The position numbers and the translations under genes were made by a program. Below, piece by piece: positions 1 to 5,335 of a stretch of 8,290 nt of DNA (position 1 is the stretch's first letter; each line of letters starts with the position of its first letter). The notes under the pieces were generated by a model. It was not told where the DNA came from. It worked only from the letters and a program-made list of their open reading frames with translations, and ran no database searches. Origin of the DNA: an uncultured Longilinea sp. (GTDB lineage Bacteria > Chloroflexota > Anaerolineae > Anaerolineales > Anaerolineaceae); assembly GCA_937863945.1 (NCBI GenBank), contig CALMIB010000037.1:1-8290 (forward strand), written 5' to 3'.

Positions 1-2
1 AT

Positions 3-665
3 GGCATCCTGCAGGGCGCGCACCCCGGCCTGATCTGGGTGGACAACTCGACCATCAAGCCGGCCACGGCGCGCGAAGTGGCCCGCCGGCTGGCCGAAGT
101 TGGCGCGGCATCATTGGATGCGCCCGTCAGCGGCGGCGACATCGGCGCGCGCAACGGCACGCTGGCCATCATGGTCGGCGGCCCGGCCAACGCGCTGGAA
201 ACCGTGCGCCCGATCTTCGAGGTGATGGGCAAGATCATTACCCATGTTGGCGATTCCGGCAGCGGCCAGGTAGCCAAAGCCGCCAATCAGATTATGGTCG
301 CCGCGCAGATGGTGGCAATGGGCGAGCTGCTGGTGCTGGCACAAAAATCCGGCGCCGACCCGGTCAAGGTGATCCAGGCCATCCGCGGCGGCGCTGCCCA
401 GTGCTGGACGCTGGACGTGAAGCCTCCGCGCCTGTTTGCCGGCAACCGCCAGCCGGGCTTCAAGGCGCGCATGCAGGCCAAAGACCTCAACATCGTCCTC
501 GATACAGCGCGCGAATACGGCGTGGCGCTGCCGGCAACCGCAGTCAACGCGCAACTCTTCAATGCCATGTCCACGTTGGGCATGGGCGACCTGGACAATT
601 CAGCCGTGATCGCCATCCTCGAGCAGTTGGCCGGGGTTCACCTGCAAGAAGAGAAAACCGAATAA
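3..665 (+). CDS. NAD(P)-dependent beta-hydroxyacid dehydrogenase (2-hydroxy-3-oxopropionate reductase type), 5'-truncated
   Basis: The reading frame is open from the left edge, so the start and the N-terminal Rossmann GxGxxG region (roughly 75 residues) lie outside the window; 220 residues remain. Visible family landmarks are an NST motif at fragment residues 15-17, the substrate-binding DAPVSGG signature at 39-45, and the presumed catalytic lysine in GQVAKAANQ (K92). The stretches IRGGAAQCWTLDVK and PGFKARMQAKDL resemble the C-terminal helical domain of GarR/GlxR tartronate-semialdehyde reductases more than valine-pathway 3-hydroxyisobutyrate dehydrogenase. Members reduce 2-hydroxy-3-oxopropionate to glycerate, or oxidise related beta-hydroxyacids, in the cytosol; the exact substrate cannot be fixed from sequence. 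GTG at 39 is an internal valine, not a start. The gene is convergent with the S9 peptidase, and no glyoxylate or glycerate pathway neighbour is visible. Confidence 0.88.
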   Translation, partial: GILQGAHPGLIWVDNSTIKPATAREVARRLAEVGAASLDAPVSGGDIGARNGTLAIMVGGPANALETVRPIFEVMGKIITHVGDSGSGQVAKAANQIMVAAQMVAMGELLVLAQKSGADPVKVIQAIRGGAAQCWTLDVKPPRLFAGNRQPGFKARMQAKDLNIVLDTAREYGVALPATAVNAQLFNAMSTLGMGDLDNSAVIAILEQLAGVHLQEEKTE

Positions 666-670
666 CGAAA

Positions 671-703
671 ATAAAATAACCATCCCCCGCTTTGACCGGG
701 GGG
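671..703 (-). terminator. Rho-independent terminator of the S9 peptidase gene
   Basis: Arms CCCCCG (684-689) and CGGGGG (697-702) pair perfectly around a 7-nt loop, and T683/G703 adds a wobble pair. Read on the minus strand, the stem is followed by TGGTTATTTTATTTT, a usable U-rich tract. The plus-strand side has no T run, so the signal mainly serves the minus-strand peptidase. It also sits 18 bp past the stop of the converging dehydrogenase and may partly act for it. Confidence 0.7.
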
Positions 704-735
704 AGCATCAACCCAACCATCCGGGTAATTTGCCG

Positions 736-2613
736 CTATTTTTCCGGGAGCACGTACTCCGCCAGGAACTGTTCCATGCTCAGGATGAAATCCAGCCGCG
801 TCTCGCTCTTGCGAAAGCGGTGCCCCTCGCCGGGATAGACCCGGTACAGGTGCGGGATCCCATTGCGCTGAAGCGCGGCGGCAATCGCATCCGATTGGCT
901 TCGCGGCACCACCGGGTCATCCTCGCCCTGGAAGATCGCCAGCGGGTCGCGGATCGCATCGGCGTGAAACTCCGGCGACCAGTCGCGGTATTTTTGTCCG
1001 GCCTGCGGCAGCGGGCCAATCAGGCGCGCGTTGGCGTACCGCTCAAATTTGTGCGTGTCCTCGTCCAGTTTGAACAGGTTGCTGACCCCATAGGCGTCGA
1101 TGCCAGCGCGGAATTTGCCCGGATGGCGGATGAGCGTGTTGAGCACGGTGTAGCCGCCTGCGCTCGAGCCGTACAGCGCCAACCGCCGGCCGTCCGCCAG
1201 ACCCGCGGCGGCCAGACCGTCCGCCGCCGAAACCGTGTCCAGCACGTCCAGCTCGCCCCAGCGGCCGTTCAGCGCGCGCCGGTACGAGCGCCCGTACCCC
1301 GTGCTGCCGCGGTAGTTCAACTCAAGCCAGGCGTAACCGCGCGAGGTGAAGTACTGCGCTTCCTCATTGAATTCCGCCACGGCCTGCATGGTCGGCCCGG
1401 AATGCACCCGTATCACCGCCGGCGGCAACCCCTGCCAGGCGAAGTCCGGGTTGGTCGGCGGGTAATACAGGCCGTGGATCACCGCACCGTCTTCGGCGGG
1501 CCAGCGCAGCGGCTGCGCAACCGAAAAATACGCCGCCGGCACTTCCTCCGTGCCGCTGCCGCCTTCAATCGACAGCCCGTGCGAGCCCAGGCGCGCCAGG
1601 CAGGGCGGCTGCGCCGGCCCGGAGGCGATCAGCGCGATTTGCCCATCCAACGGCGAGACGGCCATCTGCGCCGCCCAACTGAACGCTCCCAGGCTGGCAG
1701 GTTGGCTGCGGCCATTCAGGTCAACCGAAAACAGGCCGCTTACGCCTTCCTGGTTGCACAGGTAGTCGATCCGTTGGCTGTCGCCGCGCCAGCCGTAGGT
1801 GCGAATGCCCTGCACCCAGGCCGGCGGCGCCAGTGCCACGCCATCGCCCCCCACCAGCGCGCGCCGGCCGCCGTGCTCCAGCGAGATCAGCGCCAGTTGG
1901 TCCCACTCGCCGTCGCCCGCCAGGCAGCTCAACCAGCGCCCGTCCGGCGAAAAAGCCGGCTGCGAGGCCGGAGAGTCCGCTCCGCCCAGCACAACGTTCG
2001 ACCGGACGATGCTGGGCGGGTCGCCGGCCAGGTCCGCCAGGCGGATGCGCGCGCCGTCCCAGGGCATGTCCGGGTGGTCCCATTCCATCCAGGCCAGGCG
2101 CATCCCCTGCGGATGCCAGACCGGGTCCATGTAGAAATCGGCGCCCCGGGCCAGGTTGACCGGTGGTTGCGCGCCGTGCGAATCAACCAGGTAAAGCCCG
2201 CAATCCTCGCCCCGGCTGGCGACAAAAACAACCCAGCGCCCGTCCGGTGAAATCGCCGGCGAAGCCGCGCCGTCAAACGGCGGCGTAATCGGCCGCGCGG
2301 CGCCGCCATTCATTTCAAGCCGGTGCAACTGCCGCCCGCGCTCAACAAAGATCACCGTTCCGCCCAGCAAGTCGAACTCGCCCCCGCCGTAGGCTTCACC
2401 GCCACTGATCTCGTAAGATTCGGTCAACGCAAGCCGCGTGCCGTCTGCCAGGTGGGCCATCAAGCGGGTGCCTTGCGCGCCGCGCTCCAGCCAGGCCAGG
2501 TCGCCCGTGCGCTCGTCCCAACGCACATCCATCCAGCGGGTCCGTCCGGCGCGCGCCTGCGCGCTGATGGGACTGTCCCACAGCCCAAAAGGTCTTCTTT
2601 CGACGGATTTCAT
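736..2613 (-). CDS. S9 family peptidase (prolyl oligopeptidase / acylaminoacyl-peptidase type)
   Basis: This 625-residue serine peptidase has the two-domain S9 plan. Residues ~20-360 form a beta-propeller with recurring TolB/WD40-like strands (SPDGRW at 122-127 and 222-227, a related HPQG at 167-170). Residues ~380-625 form the alpha/beta-hydrolase domain. The catalytic triad is visible: nucleophile S484 in GSSAGG, D566 in GEDDPVVP, H598 in GEGHRF; ELNYRGSTGYG (431-441) is the usual oxyanion-region motif. The family cleaves short peptides, removing dipeptides, acyl-amino acids or post-proline fragments; which specificity applies here is unknown. There is no signal peptide, so it is probably cytosolic and used in peptide turnover. 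ATG at 2613 is preceded by AGGTG (2619-2623) with 5-nt spacing. Thioredoxin lies upstream on the same strand, but a hairpin in the 64-bp gap suggests partly separate transcription. Confidence 0.93.
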   Translation of the reverse strand: MKSVERRPFGLWDSPISAQARAGRTRWMDVRWDERTGDLAWLERGAQGTRLMAHLADGTRLALTESYEISGGEAYGGGEFDLLGGTVIFVERGRQLHRLEMNGGAARPITPPFDGAASPAISPDGRWVVFVASRGEDCGLYLVDSHGAQPPVNLARGADFYMDPVWHPQGMRLAWMEWDHPDMPWDGARIRLADLAGDPPSIVRSNVVLGGADSPASQPAFSPDGRWLSCLAGDGEWDQLALISLEHGGRRALVGGDGVALAPPAWVQGIRTYGWRGDSQRIDYLCNQEGVSGLFSVDLNGRSQPASLGAFSWAAQMAVSPLDGQIALIASGPAQPPCLARLGSHGLSIEGGSGTEEVPAAYFSVAQPLRWPAEDGAVIHGLYYPPTNPDFAWQGLPPAVIRVHSGPTMQAVAEFNEEAQYFTSRGYAWLELNYRGSTGYGRSYRRALNGRWGELDVLDTVSAADGLAAAGLADGRRLALYGSSAGGYTVLNTLIRHPGKFRAGIDAYGVSNLFKLDEDTHKFERYANARLIGPLPQAGQKYRDWSPEFHADAIRDPLAIFQGEDDPVVPRSQSDAIAAALQRNGIPHLYRVYPGEGHRFRKSETRLDFILSMEQFLAEYVLPEK

Positions 2614-2629
2614 GCCATCACCTGCGGGT

Positions 2630-2669
2630 TAAAATGAAAATCGAGGTCCTTAACCGTCAGCCCCGATTT
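2630..2669 (-). terminator. Probable terminator or attenuating hairpin between thioredoxin and S9 peptidase
   Basis: The arms at 2638-2646 and 2661-2669 pair over 9 bp on the minus strand (AAATCGGGG with CCTCGATTT, one G-U) around a 14-nt loop. They are followed by TTCATTTT. The hairpin lies just after the thioredoxin stop. The long loop and AT-rich lower stem make it weaker than the other terminators here, so read-through into the peptidase gene is possible. Confidence 0.5.
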
Positions 2670-2677
2670 GTAAACCA

Positions 2678-2992
2678 TTAAAGATAGGATTCAAACTTCT
2701 CGACCAGCCGCTCGAGGGGCTGGTAGCCCATGGCGCGCTGCCTGATTTCACCGTCAACGAAGAGAATTACGGTCGGAACGCTCATGACGTTCAGTCGCAT
2801 GGCCAGGGCGCTGTCTTCGTCCACGTCCATGTGCACCAGGCGCATGCGGTCTTTCCACTTCAAAGCCAGTTTTTCCAATTCCGGCTCCATGCGCCGGCAG
2901 GGCCCGCACCAGGCCGCGCCAAATTCAACCATCACAGGCAGGCTGGACTTTAACACCTGTTCCTCGAACTGGCTACCTTGAATATGATCCAT
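2678..2992 (-). CDS. trxA: Thioredoxin
   Basis: This is a 104-residue single-domain thioredoxin, the normal length for a free cytosolic member. The redox motif WCGPC is at 28-32 and the cis-proline is P73 in MSVPTVILFVDGE. There is no signal peptide. It would reduce disulfides in client proteins using electrons from a thioredoxin reductase not seen here. Two positions differ from the classic E. coli-type active-site surroundings: E23 replaces the buried aspartate (E. coli D26), and G25 replaces the tryptophan two residues later, so a specialised thioredoxin-like protein is possible. ATG at 2992 has AAGGGG (3001-3006) 8 nt upstream. It follows sixA by 74 bp on the same strand with no convincing terminator between them, so co-transcription is likely. 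The symbol is given by family, not proven orthology. Confidence 0.93.
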   Translation of the reverse strand: MDHIQGSQFEEQVLKSSLPVMVEFGAAWCGPCRRMEPELEKLALKWKDRMRLVHMDVDEDSALAMRLNVMSVPTVILFVDGEIRQRAMGYQPLERLVEKFESYL

Positions 2993-3066
2993 CCAACTTA
3001 CCCCTTTCCGCGCTTCCCAGAGGGCAACTGCGGGTTCATTTGGTACCAGCCCCTGGAAAATTGAAA

Positions 3067-3663
3067 CTATTTTTTCGAAGCGCTTTTTGCCTTCGCATCC
3101 TTCTTTTCTTTAACAGCTTTTTCTTCTTTTTTGGGCTTGTCTTCTTTTTCGGGATTAGCTTCCTTCTCGTCCTTCACATCATGCGGCGTCCACAGCGCCA
3201 CTAATTCGCCAGCCTCCTCGTGATCGCGAACCTCTTTCCATGAGCGGATGGGCAGCGATAGATAAGCCACCGCAGAGGTCGGCAGTGATTCAACCCTCCC
3301 GGAGAGGATCTGAAGCAGTCCCTCCAGGCCGGGATTATGCCCGATGACGAGAATGCGTTCCACATCGTCAGGCATCAGCGAAAGCAGTTCAAGATAGATT
3401 TCCGGTTCGGCCATGTAAAGCGCATCGAGGTAGGAAACATCGCCGGTGTAGTGCATGGCCTCCACCACCGCCTGCGCGGTCATGCGCGACCGTTCAGCGG
3501 TGGAGGTTAGAATCCGCTGTGGCACCAGTTCATTATCTTTGAGCAGGATGCCCATCTGCGGGGCTTCTTTCTTGCCGCGCTTATTCAAACCACGCTCATG
3601 ATCCTTCAATTCAGGATGCTTCCAACTGGACTTGGCGTGACGCATCAAAATCAATGTTTTCAT
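3067..3663 (-). CDS. sixA: SixA-like histidine phosphatase with a Lys/Glu-rich C-terminal tail
   Basis: Histidine phosphatase superfamily (phosphoglycerate mutase-like), 198 residues. The RHG-type motif is LMRHAKSSW, with R8 and the phospho-accepting H9. DHERGLNKRG and STAERSRMTA follow in family order, and the second catalytic histidine is H109 in VIGHNPGLEG. SixA proteins remove phosphate from phosphohistidine, classically on HPt/phosphotransfer domains; the true substrate here is unknown. The core ends near residue 160, the usual family length. The final ~38 residues are an extra low-complexity tail with 14 lysines and 7 glutamates, probably disordered. I chose ATG 3663 because MKTLILMRHAK is the typical N-terminus and GGATGG lies just upstream; ATG 3672 would add three residues. 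An extended -10 promoter lies at 3720-3728, and thioredoxin follows on the same strand. Confidence 0.88.
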   Translation of the reverse strand: MKTLILMRHAKSSWKHPELKDHERGLNKRGKKEAPQMGILLKDNELVPQRILTSTAERSRMTAQAVVEAMHYTGDVSYLDALYMAEPEIYLELLSLMPDDVERILVIGHNPGLEGLLQILSGRVESLPTSAVAYLSLPIRSWKEVRDHEEAGELVALWTPHDVKDEKEANPEKEDKPKKEEKAVKEKKDAKAKSASKK

Positions 3664-3719
3664 ACGATCCATCCGTATTGGTCATCTTCATAAGAAACTA
3701 AAATGGTAATTCGGCTAAA

Positions 3720-3748
3720 AGTATATCACAAGAGGTTTTCACCCAAAC
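3720..3748 (-). promoter_or_regulatory. Candidate sixA promoter (extended -10)
   Basis: On the minus strand TGATATACT (3728-3720) is an extended -10 element of the TGnTATACT form. The -35 region 16-17 bp upstream (TTTGGG or GTTTGG, within 3742-3748) is weak, as is usual when an extended -10 is present. The predicted start near 3713 gives a leader of about 50 nt before ATG 3663. This is prediction only. Confidence 0.5.
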
Positions 3749-3818
3749 GCCAATCATGCCCTGGATTCCTGCTTGAACCTTAAAAATTCCAGCGATGCAT
3801 AAAAGCCAATATATCTTT

Positions 3819-3831
3819 TACAATAAAAGCA
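3819..3831 (+). promoter_or_regulatory. TACAAT -10 box placed for a leaderless transcript
   Basis: TACAAT at 3819-3824 is a close match to a sigma-70 -10 box. The start codon ATG at 3831 falls at the distance where transcription would normally begin. No Shine-Dalgarno sequence precedes 3831, and no good -35 is seen. Together these suggest a leaderless mRNA. Confidence 0.45.
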
Positions 3832-4187
3832 TGAATGAGCTACCCGCGCGCTTTGTCGACGAACCGATCGAACCCCGCTTCGATCAACCGCCGCTGCTTG
3901 AAAAAAAGCCGGCCTGCCCGCAGGGATTTCGCTGGCGAAACGAGGAATTCAGGATCGTGGAAATGCTGGCCGAATGGCAGGATTACCGCAGGCGCGGACG
4001 CATGGCCCGCAACATGGCCCCCGAACACGCCAGCCGCGCCAGCCGCACCGGATCGTGGGGCGTGGGGCGTTTCTTTTTCCGCGTCCGCGTGCAGGACGGC
4101 CGGATTTTCGAGATCTATTACGATCGCGCCCCCGGCAACGCGTCACAACGCAAGGGCAATTGGTTTTTATTCACCATCCGACAATAA
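3831..4187 (+). CDS. DUF6504-like protein of unknown function
   Basis: A 118-residue basic, soluble protein with no signal peptide or membrane segment. From memory of the family, it resembles DUF6504: an N-terminal FVDEPIEP strand, then GFRWRNEEFRIVEMLAEWQDY (residues 32-52), an arginine-rich link (RRRGRMARN, 53-61), then FFFRVRVQDGRIFEIYYDRA (81-100) and a closing NWFLF strand (110-114). In actinobacteria DUF6504 proteins are often found near translesion-polymerase genes; no such gene is visible here, so function is open. I chose ATG 3831 over the in-frame ATG 3795 because the latter would add 12 residues (MHKSQYIFYNKS) unlike the rest and has no ribosome binding site, and TACAAT sits upstream of 3831. 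It is divergent from sixA. No hairpin terminator is seen after it. Confidence 0.7.
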   Translation: MNELPARFVDEPIEPRFDQPPLLEKKPACPQGFRWRNEEFRIVEMLAEWQDYRRRGRMARNMAPEHASRASRTGSWGVGRFFFRVRVQDGRIFEIYYDRAPGNASQRKGNWFLFTIRQ

Positions 4188-4253
4188 ATCAAAGTTGCAT
4201 ATAAATAATATTTAACTATATTACAAATTATTGAATTATATTCAATTATCATA
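4188..4253 (+). promoter_or_regulatory. AT-rich spacer with two small palindromes upstream of the DUF2089 promoter
   Basis: This stretch is almost all A/T within a GC-rich window. It holds TAAATA-A-TATTTA at 4202-4214 and ATTGAAT-TAT-ATTCAAT at 4230-4246. Their centres (4208 and 4238) are 30 bp apart, about three helical turns. The second ends 7 bp before the -35 box. The placement suits a dimeric regulator or an UP-like element, but short palindromes arise easily by chance in AT-rich DNA. Confidence 0.35.
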
Positions 4254-4281
4254 TTGACTTTTTTAAAATTCGTGCTACGAT
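4254..4281 (+). promoter_or_regulatory. Sigma-70-type promoter of the DUF2089 operon
   Basis: TTGACT (4254-4259) and TACGAT (4276-4281) are separated by 16 bp. TGC directly before the -10 makes it an extended -10 (TGCTACGAT). The predicted start is near 4288, leaving an untranslated leader of about 105 nt. The leader contains a CCGGAA/TTCCGG inverted repeat (4336-4341 and 4358-4363) with a 16-nt loop, of doubtful meaning. Confidence 0.65.
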
Positions 4282-4392
4282 TATCACAAGGCAACCACCC
4301 ACCCAACTGCTGGCGGTTCGTCCCAGGACAAGAAACCGGAAGGCCAACCTCTACGCATTCCGGGGAATTGCTGAAAAGAAAACGGAGATCCG

Positions 4393-4839
4393 ATGAATCA
4401 ATTACCCATCAAATGTCCCATCTGCAATGGCGAACTCGCCGTCACCCGCCTGTACTGCCCGCAATGCGACACCACCATCGAAGGCCACTTCAGCCCGGGG
4501 CGCAATCCCTTTGCCAACCTTTCTCCCGAGCAGTTGCAGTTTACGCTCACCTTCGTCCGTTGCGAAGGGCGCTTCAACCGCATGGAAGAAGAGCTTAATC
4601 TCTCTTACCCCACCCTGCGCAACCGCCTGAATGATGTCATTCGCACGCTGGGCTTTGAGCCCGGACGCGAAGAACCCCAGCCGCAGGTTGTGCGCCTGAG
4701 CGCAGAGGACCGCCTGCGCATTCTCGACGAACTCGCCCAGGGCAAGATCTCCTCTGAAGAAGCGCAACAACAGCTTCGGGGCGTCAAGAAAAGCGAACCC
4801 GCCGGTATGGATGCCAATTCCTCAGAAAGGAAGGGATAA
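4393..4839 (+). CDS. DUF2089 family zinc-ribbon protein with C-terminal SHOCT-like module
   Basis: A 148-residue cytosolic protein. Residues 8-25 form a zinc ribbon with two cysteine pairs (CPIC at 8-11, CPQC at 22-25). Residues ~43-88 (LSPEQLQFTLTFVRCEG through LSYPTLRNRLNDVIRTLGF) match the conserved DUF2089 core. That core looks helix-turn-helix-like: LSYPTLRNRLNDVI resembles a recognition helix. After a linker, residues 103-129 (SAEDRLRILDELAQGKISSEEA) form a short two-helix module like those called SHOCT-like or YvlB/LiaX N-terminal. DUF2089 proteins have no settled function; a DNA-binding regulator is the likeliest reading. The start has GGAG (4384-4387) 5 nt upstream and begins as family members do. 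It is the first gene of an operon, with the next gene beginning 4 bp after its stop. Confidence 0.88.
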   Translation: MNQLPIKCPICNGELAVTRLYCPQCDTTIEGHFSPGRNPFANLSPEQLQFTLTFVRCEGRFNRMEEELNLSYPTLRNRLNDVIRTLGFEPGREEPQPQVVRLSAEDRLRILDELAQGKISSEEAQQQLRGVKKSEPAGMDANSSERKG

Positions 4840-4843
4840 TCTC

Positions 4844-5236
4844 ATGGTACAGACAGAAGAACGGCTGCGTGTTTTAAAGATGCTCCAGGAAGGGAAAATC
4901 ACCGCCAGCGAAGCCGCCCAAATCCTCGAAGCGCTCGAAGAGACCCCTGCGCCCCCTCCACAGAAAACCCCGGCGGCCATTGACTTGCCCGGCCGGCCCG
5001 GCAAATGGTTCCGCGTGCGCGTCACCGACACCAACAACGGCAAGACCCGCGTCAACGTGCGCCTGCCGCTCAACATGGTCTCGGCCGGTGTGAAGATGGG
5101 CATGCGCTTTTCGCCCGAGGTGGAAGGCCTGGATATCAACGAATTGATGACCTTCATCAACTCAGGTGAAACCGGCCAAATCGTTGACGTCTTTGATGAA
5201 GAGGACGGCGAACACGTCGAAGTTTTTATCGAGTAA
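4844..5236 (+). CDS. SHOCT-like (YvlB/LiaX N-terminal-type) domain protein
   Basis: A 130-residue soluble acidic protein. Residues 4-31 (TEERLRVLKMLQEGKITASEAAQ) form a two-helix module near-identical in pattern to the C-terminus of the preceding DUF2089 protein. A proline-rich linker (34-53) follows. Residues 54-130 are a predicted alpha/beta region with the strands WFRVRVTD and TRVNVRLPL, the helical ELMTFINSG, and a VDVFDEEDGEHVEVFIE C-terminus. YvlB/LiaX-type proteins in Firmicutes act in cell-envelope stress responses, but they carry a long beta-helical C-terminal region that is missing here, so that role cannot be carried over. I chose ATG 4844 because AGGAAGGG (4828-4835) lies 8 nt upstream. 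The in-frame ATG 4811 would overlap the previous gene and add 11 residues unlike the family. It is the last gene of its operon. Confidence 0.85.
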   Translation: MVQTEERLRVLKMLQEGKITASEAAQILEALEETPAPPPQKTPAAIDLPGRPGKWFRVRVTDTNNGKTRVNVRLPLNMVSAGVKMGMRFSPEVEGLDINELMTFINSGETGQIVDVFDEEDGEHVEVFIE

Positions 5237-5242
5237 ATAGCC

Positions 5243-5261
5243 AGCCGCCGGCACGGCGGTT
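5243..5261 (+). repeat. GC-rich hairpin after the SHOCT-like gene
   Basis: CCGCCG (5245-5250) and CGGCGG (5254-5259) pair perfectly across a 3-nt loop (GCA); G-T and A-T pairs extend the stem to 8 bp. It starts 7 nt after the stop codon and lacks a T run. It probably protects the mRNA 3' end or assists the true terminator about 25 nt further on. Confidence 0.45.
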
Positions 5262-5285
5262 CACAGCGCCAGACATTCACAAACC

Positions 5286-5323
5286 GGGCCGCGGAGAAAG
5301 CTTCGCAGCCCTGTTTTTATTTT
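5286..5323 (+). terminator. Strong rho-independent terminator of the DUF2089 operon
   Basis: GGGC-C-GCGGAG (5286-5295, with 5296 the last stem base) pairs with CTTCGC-A-GCCC (5301-5311) around an AAAG loop. The stem has ten pairs, one C/A mismatch and one G-U. TGTTTTTATTTT follows directly. The orientation is clearly plus strand; the minus-strand side has only a weak T stretch, so the converging desaturase gets little help from it. Confidence 0.85.
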
Positions 5324-5335
5324 CCTGTGGAGCAG

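Noticed and set aside
1..33. ATG at position 1 as a gene start
   Set aside because: That frame hits TGA at 31-33. The dehydrogenase is read in the frame beginning at base 3.
730..2250. Long plus-strand open frame (about 506 codons) opposite the S9 peptidase
   Set aside because: Its translation is arginine/alanine/valine/glutamine-rich with no domain, as expected from the antisense of a GC-rich gene. The minus strand encodes an intact peptidase with a full triad, ribosome binding site and terminator.
3067..3180. TTCTTTT-rich stretch as a simple-sequence repeat array or CRISPR
   Set aside because: There is no regular repeat unit or spacer; it is coding sequence for the Lys/Glu-rich tail of the SixA-like protein.
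3795..3830. Upstream ATG as the start of the DUF6504-like gene
   Set aside because: There is no ribosome binding site, the extension is unlike the protein's conserved start, and a -10 box lies inside it.
4336..4363. CCGGAA/TTCCGG repeat in the DUF2089 leader as a riboswitch
   Set aside because: A 6-bp stem with a 16-nt loop and no recognisable aptamer core; too little structure to claim a riboswitch.
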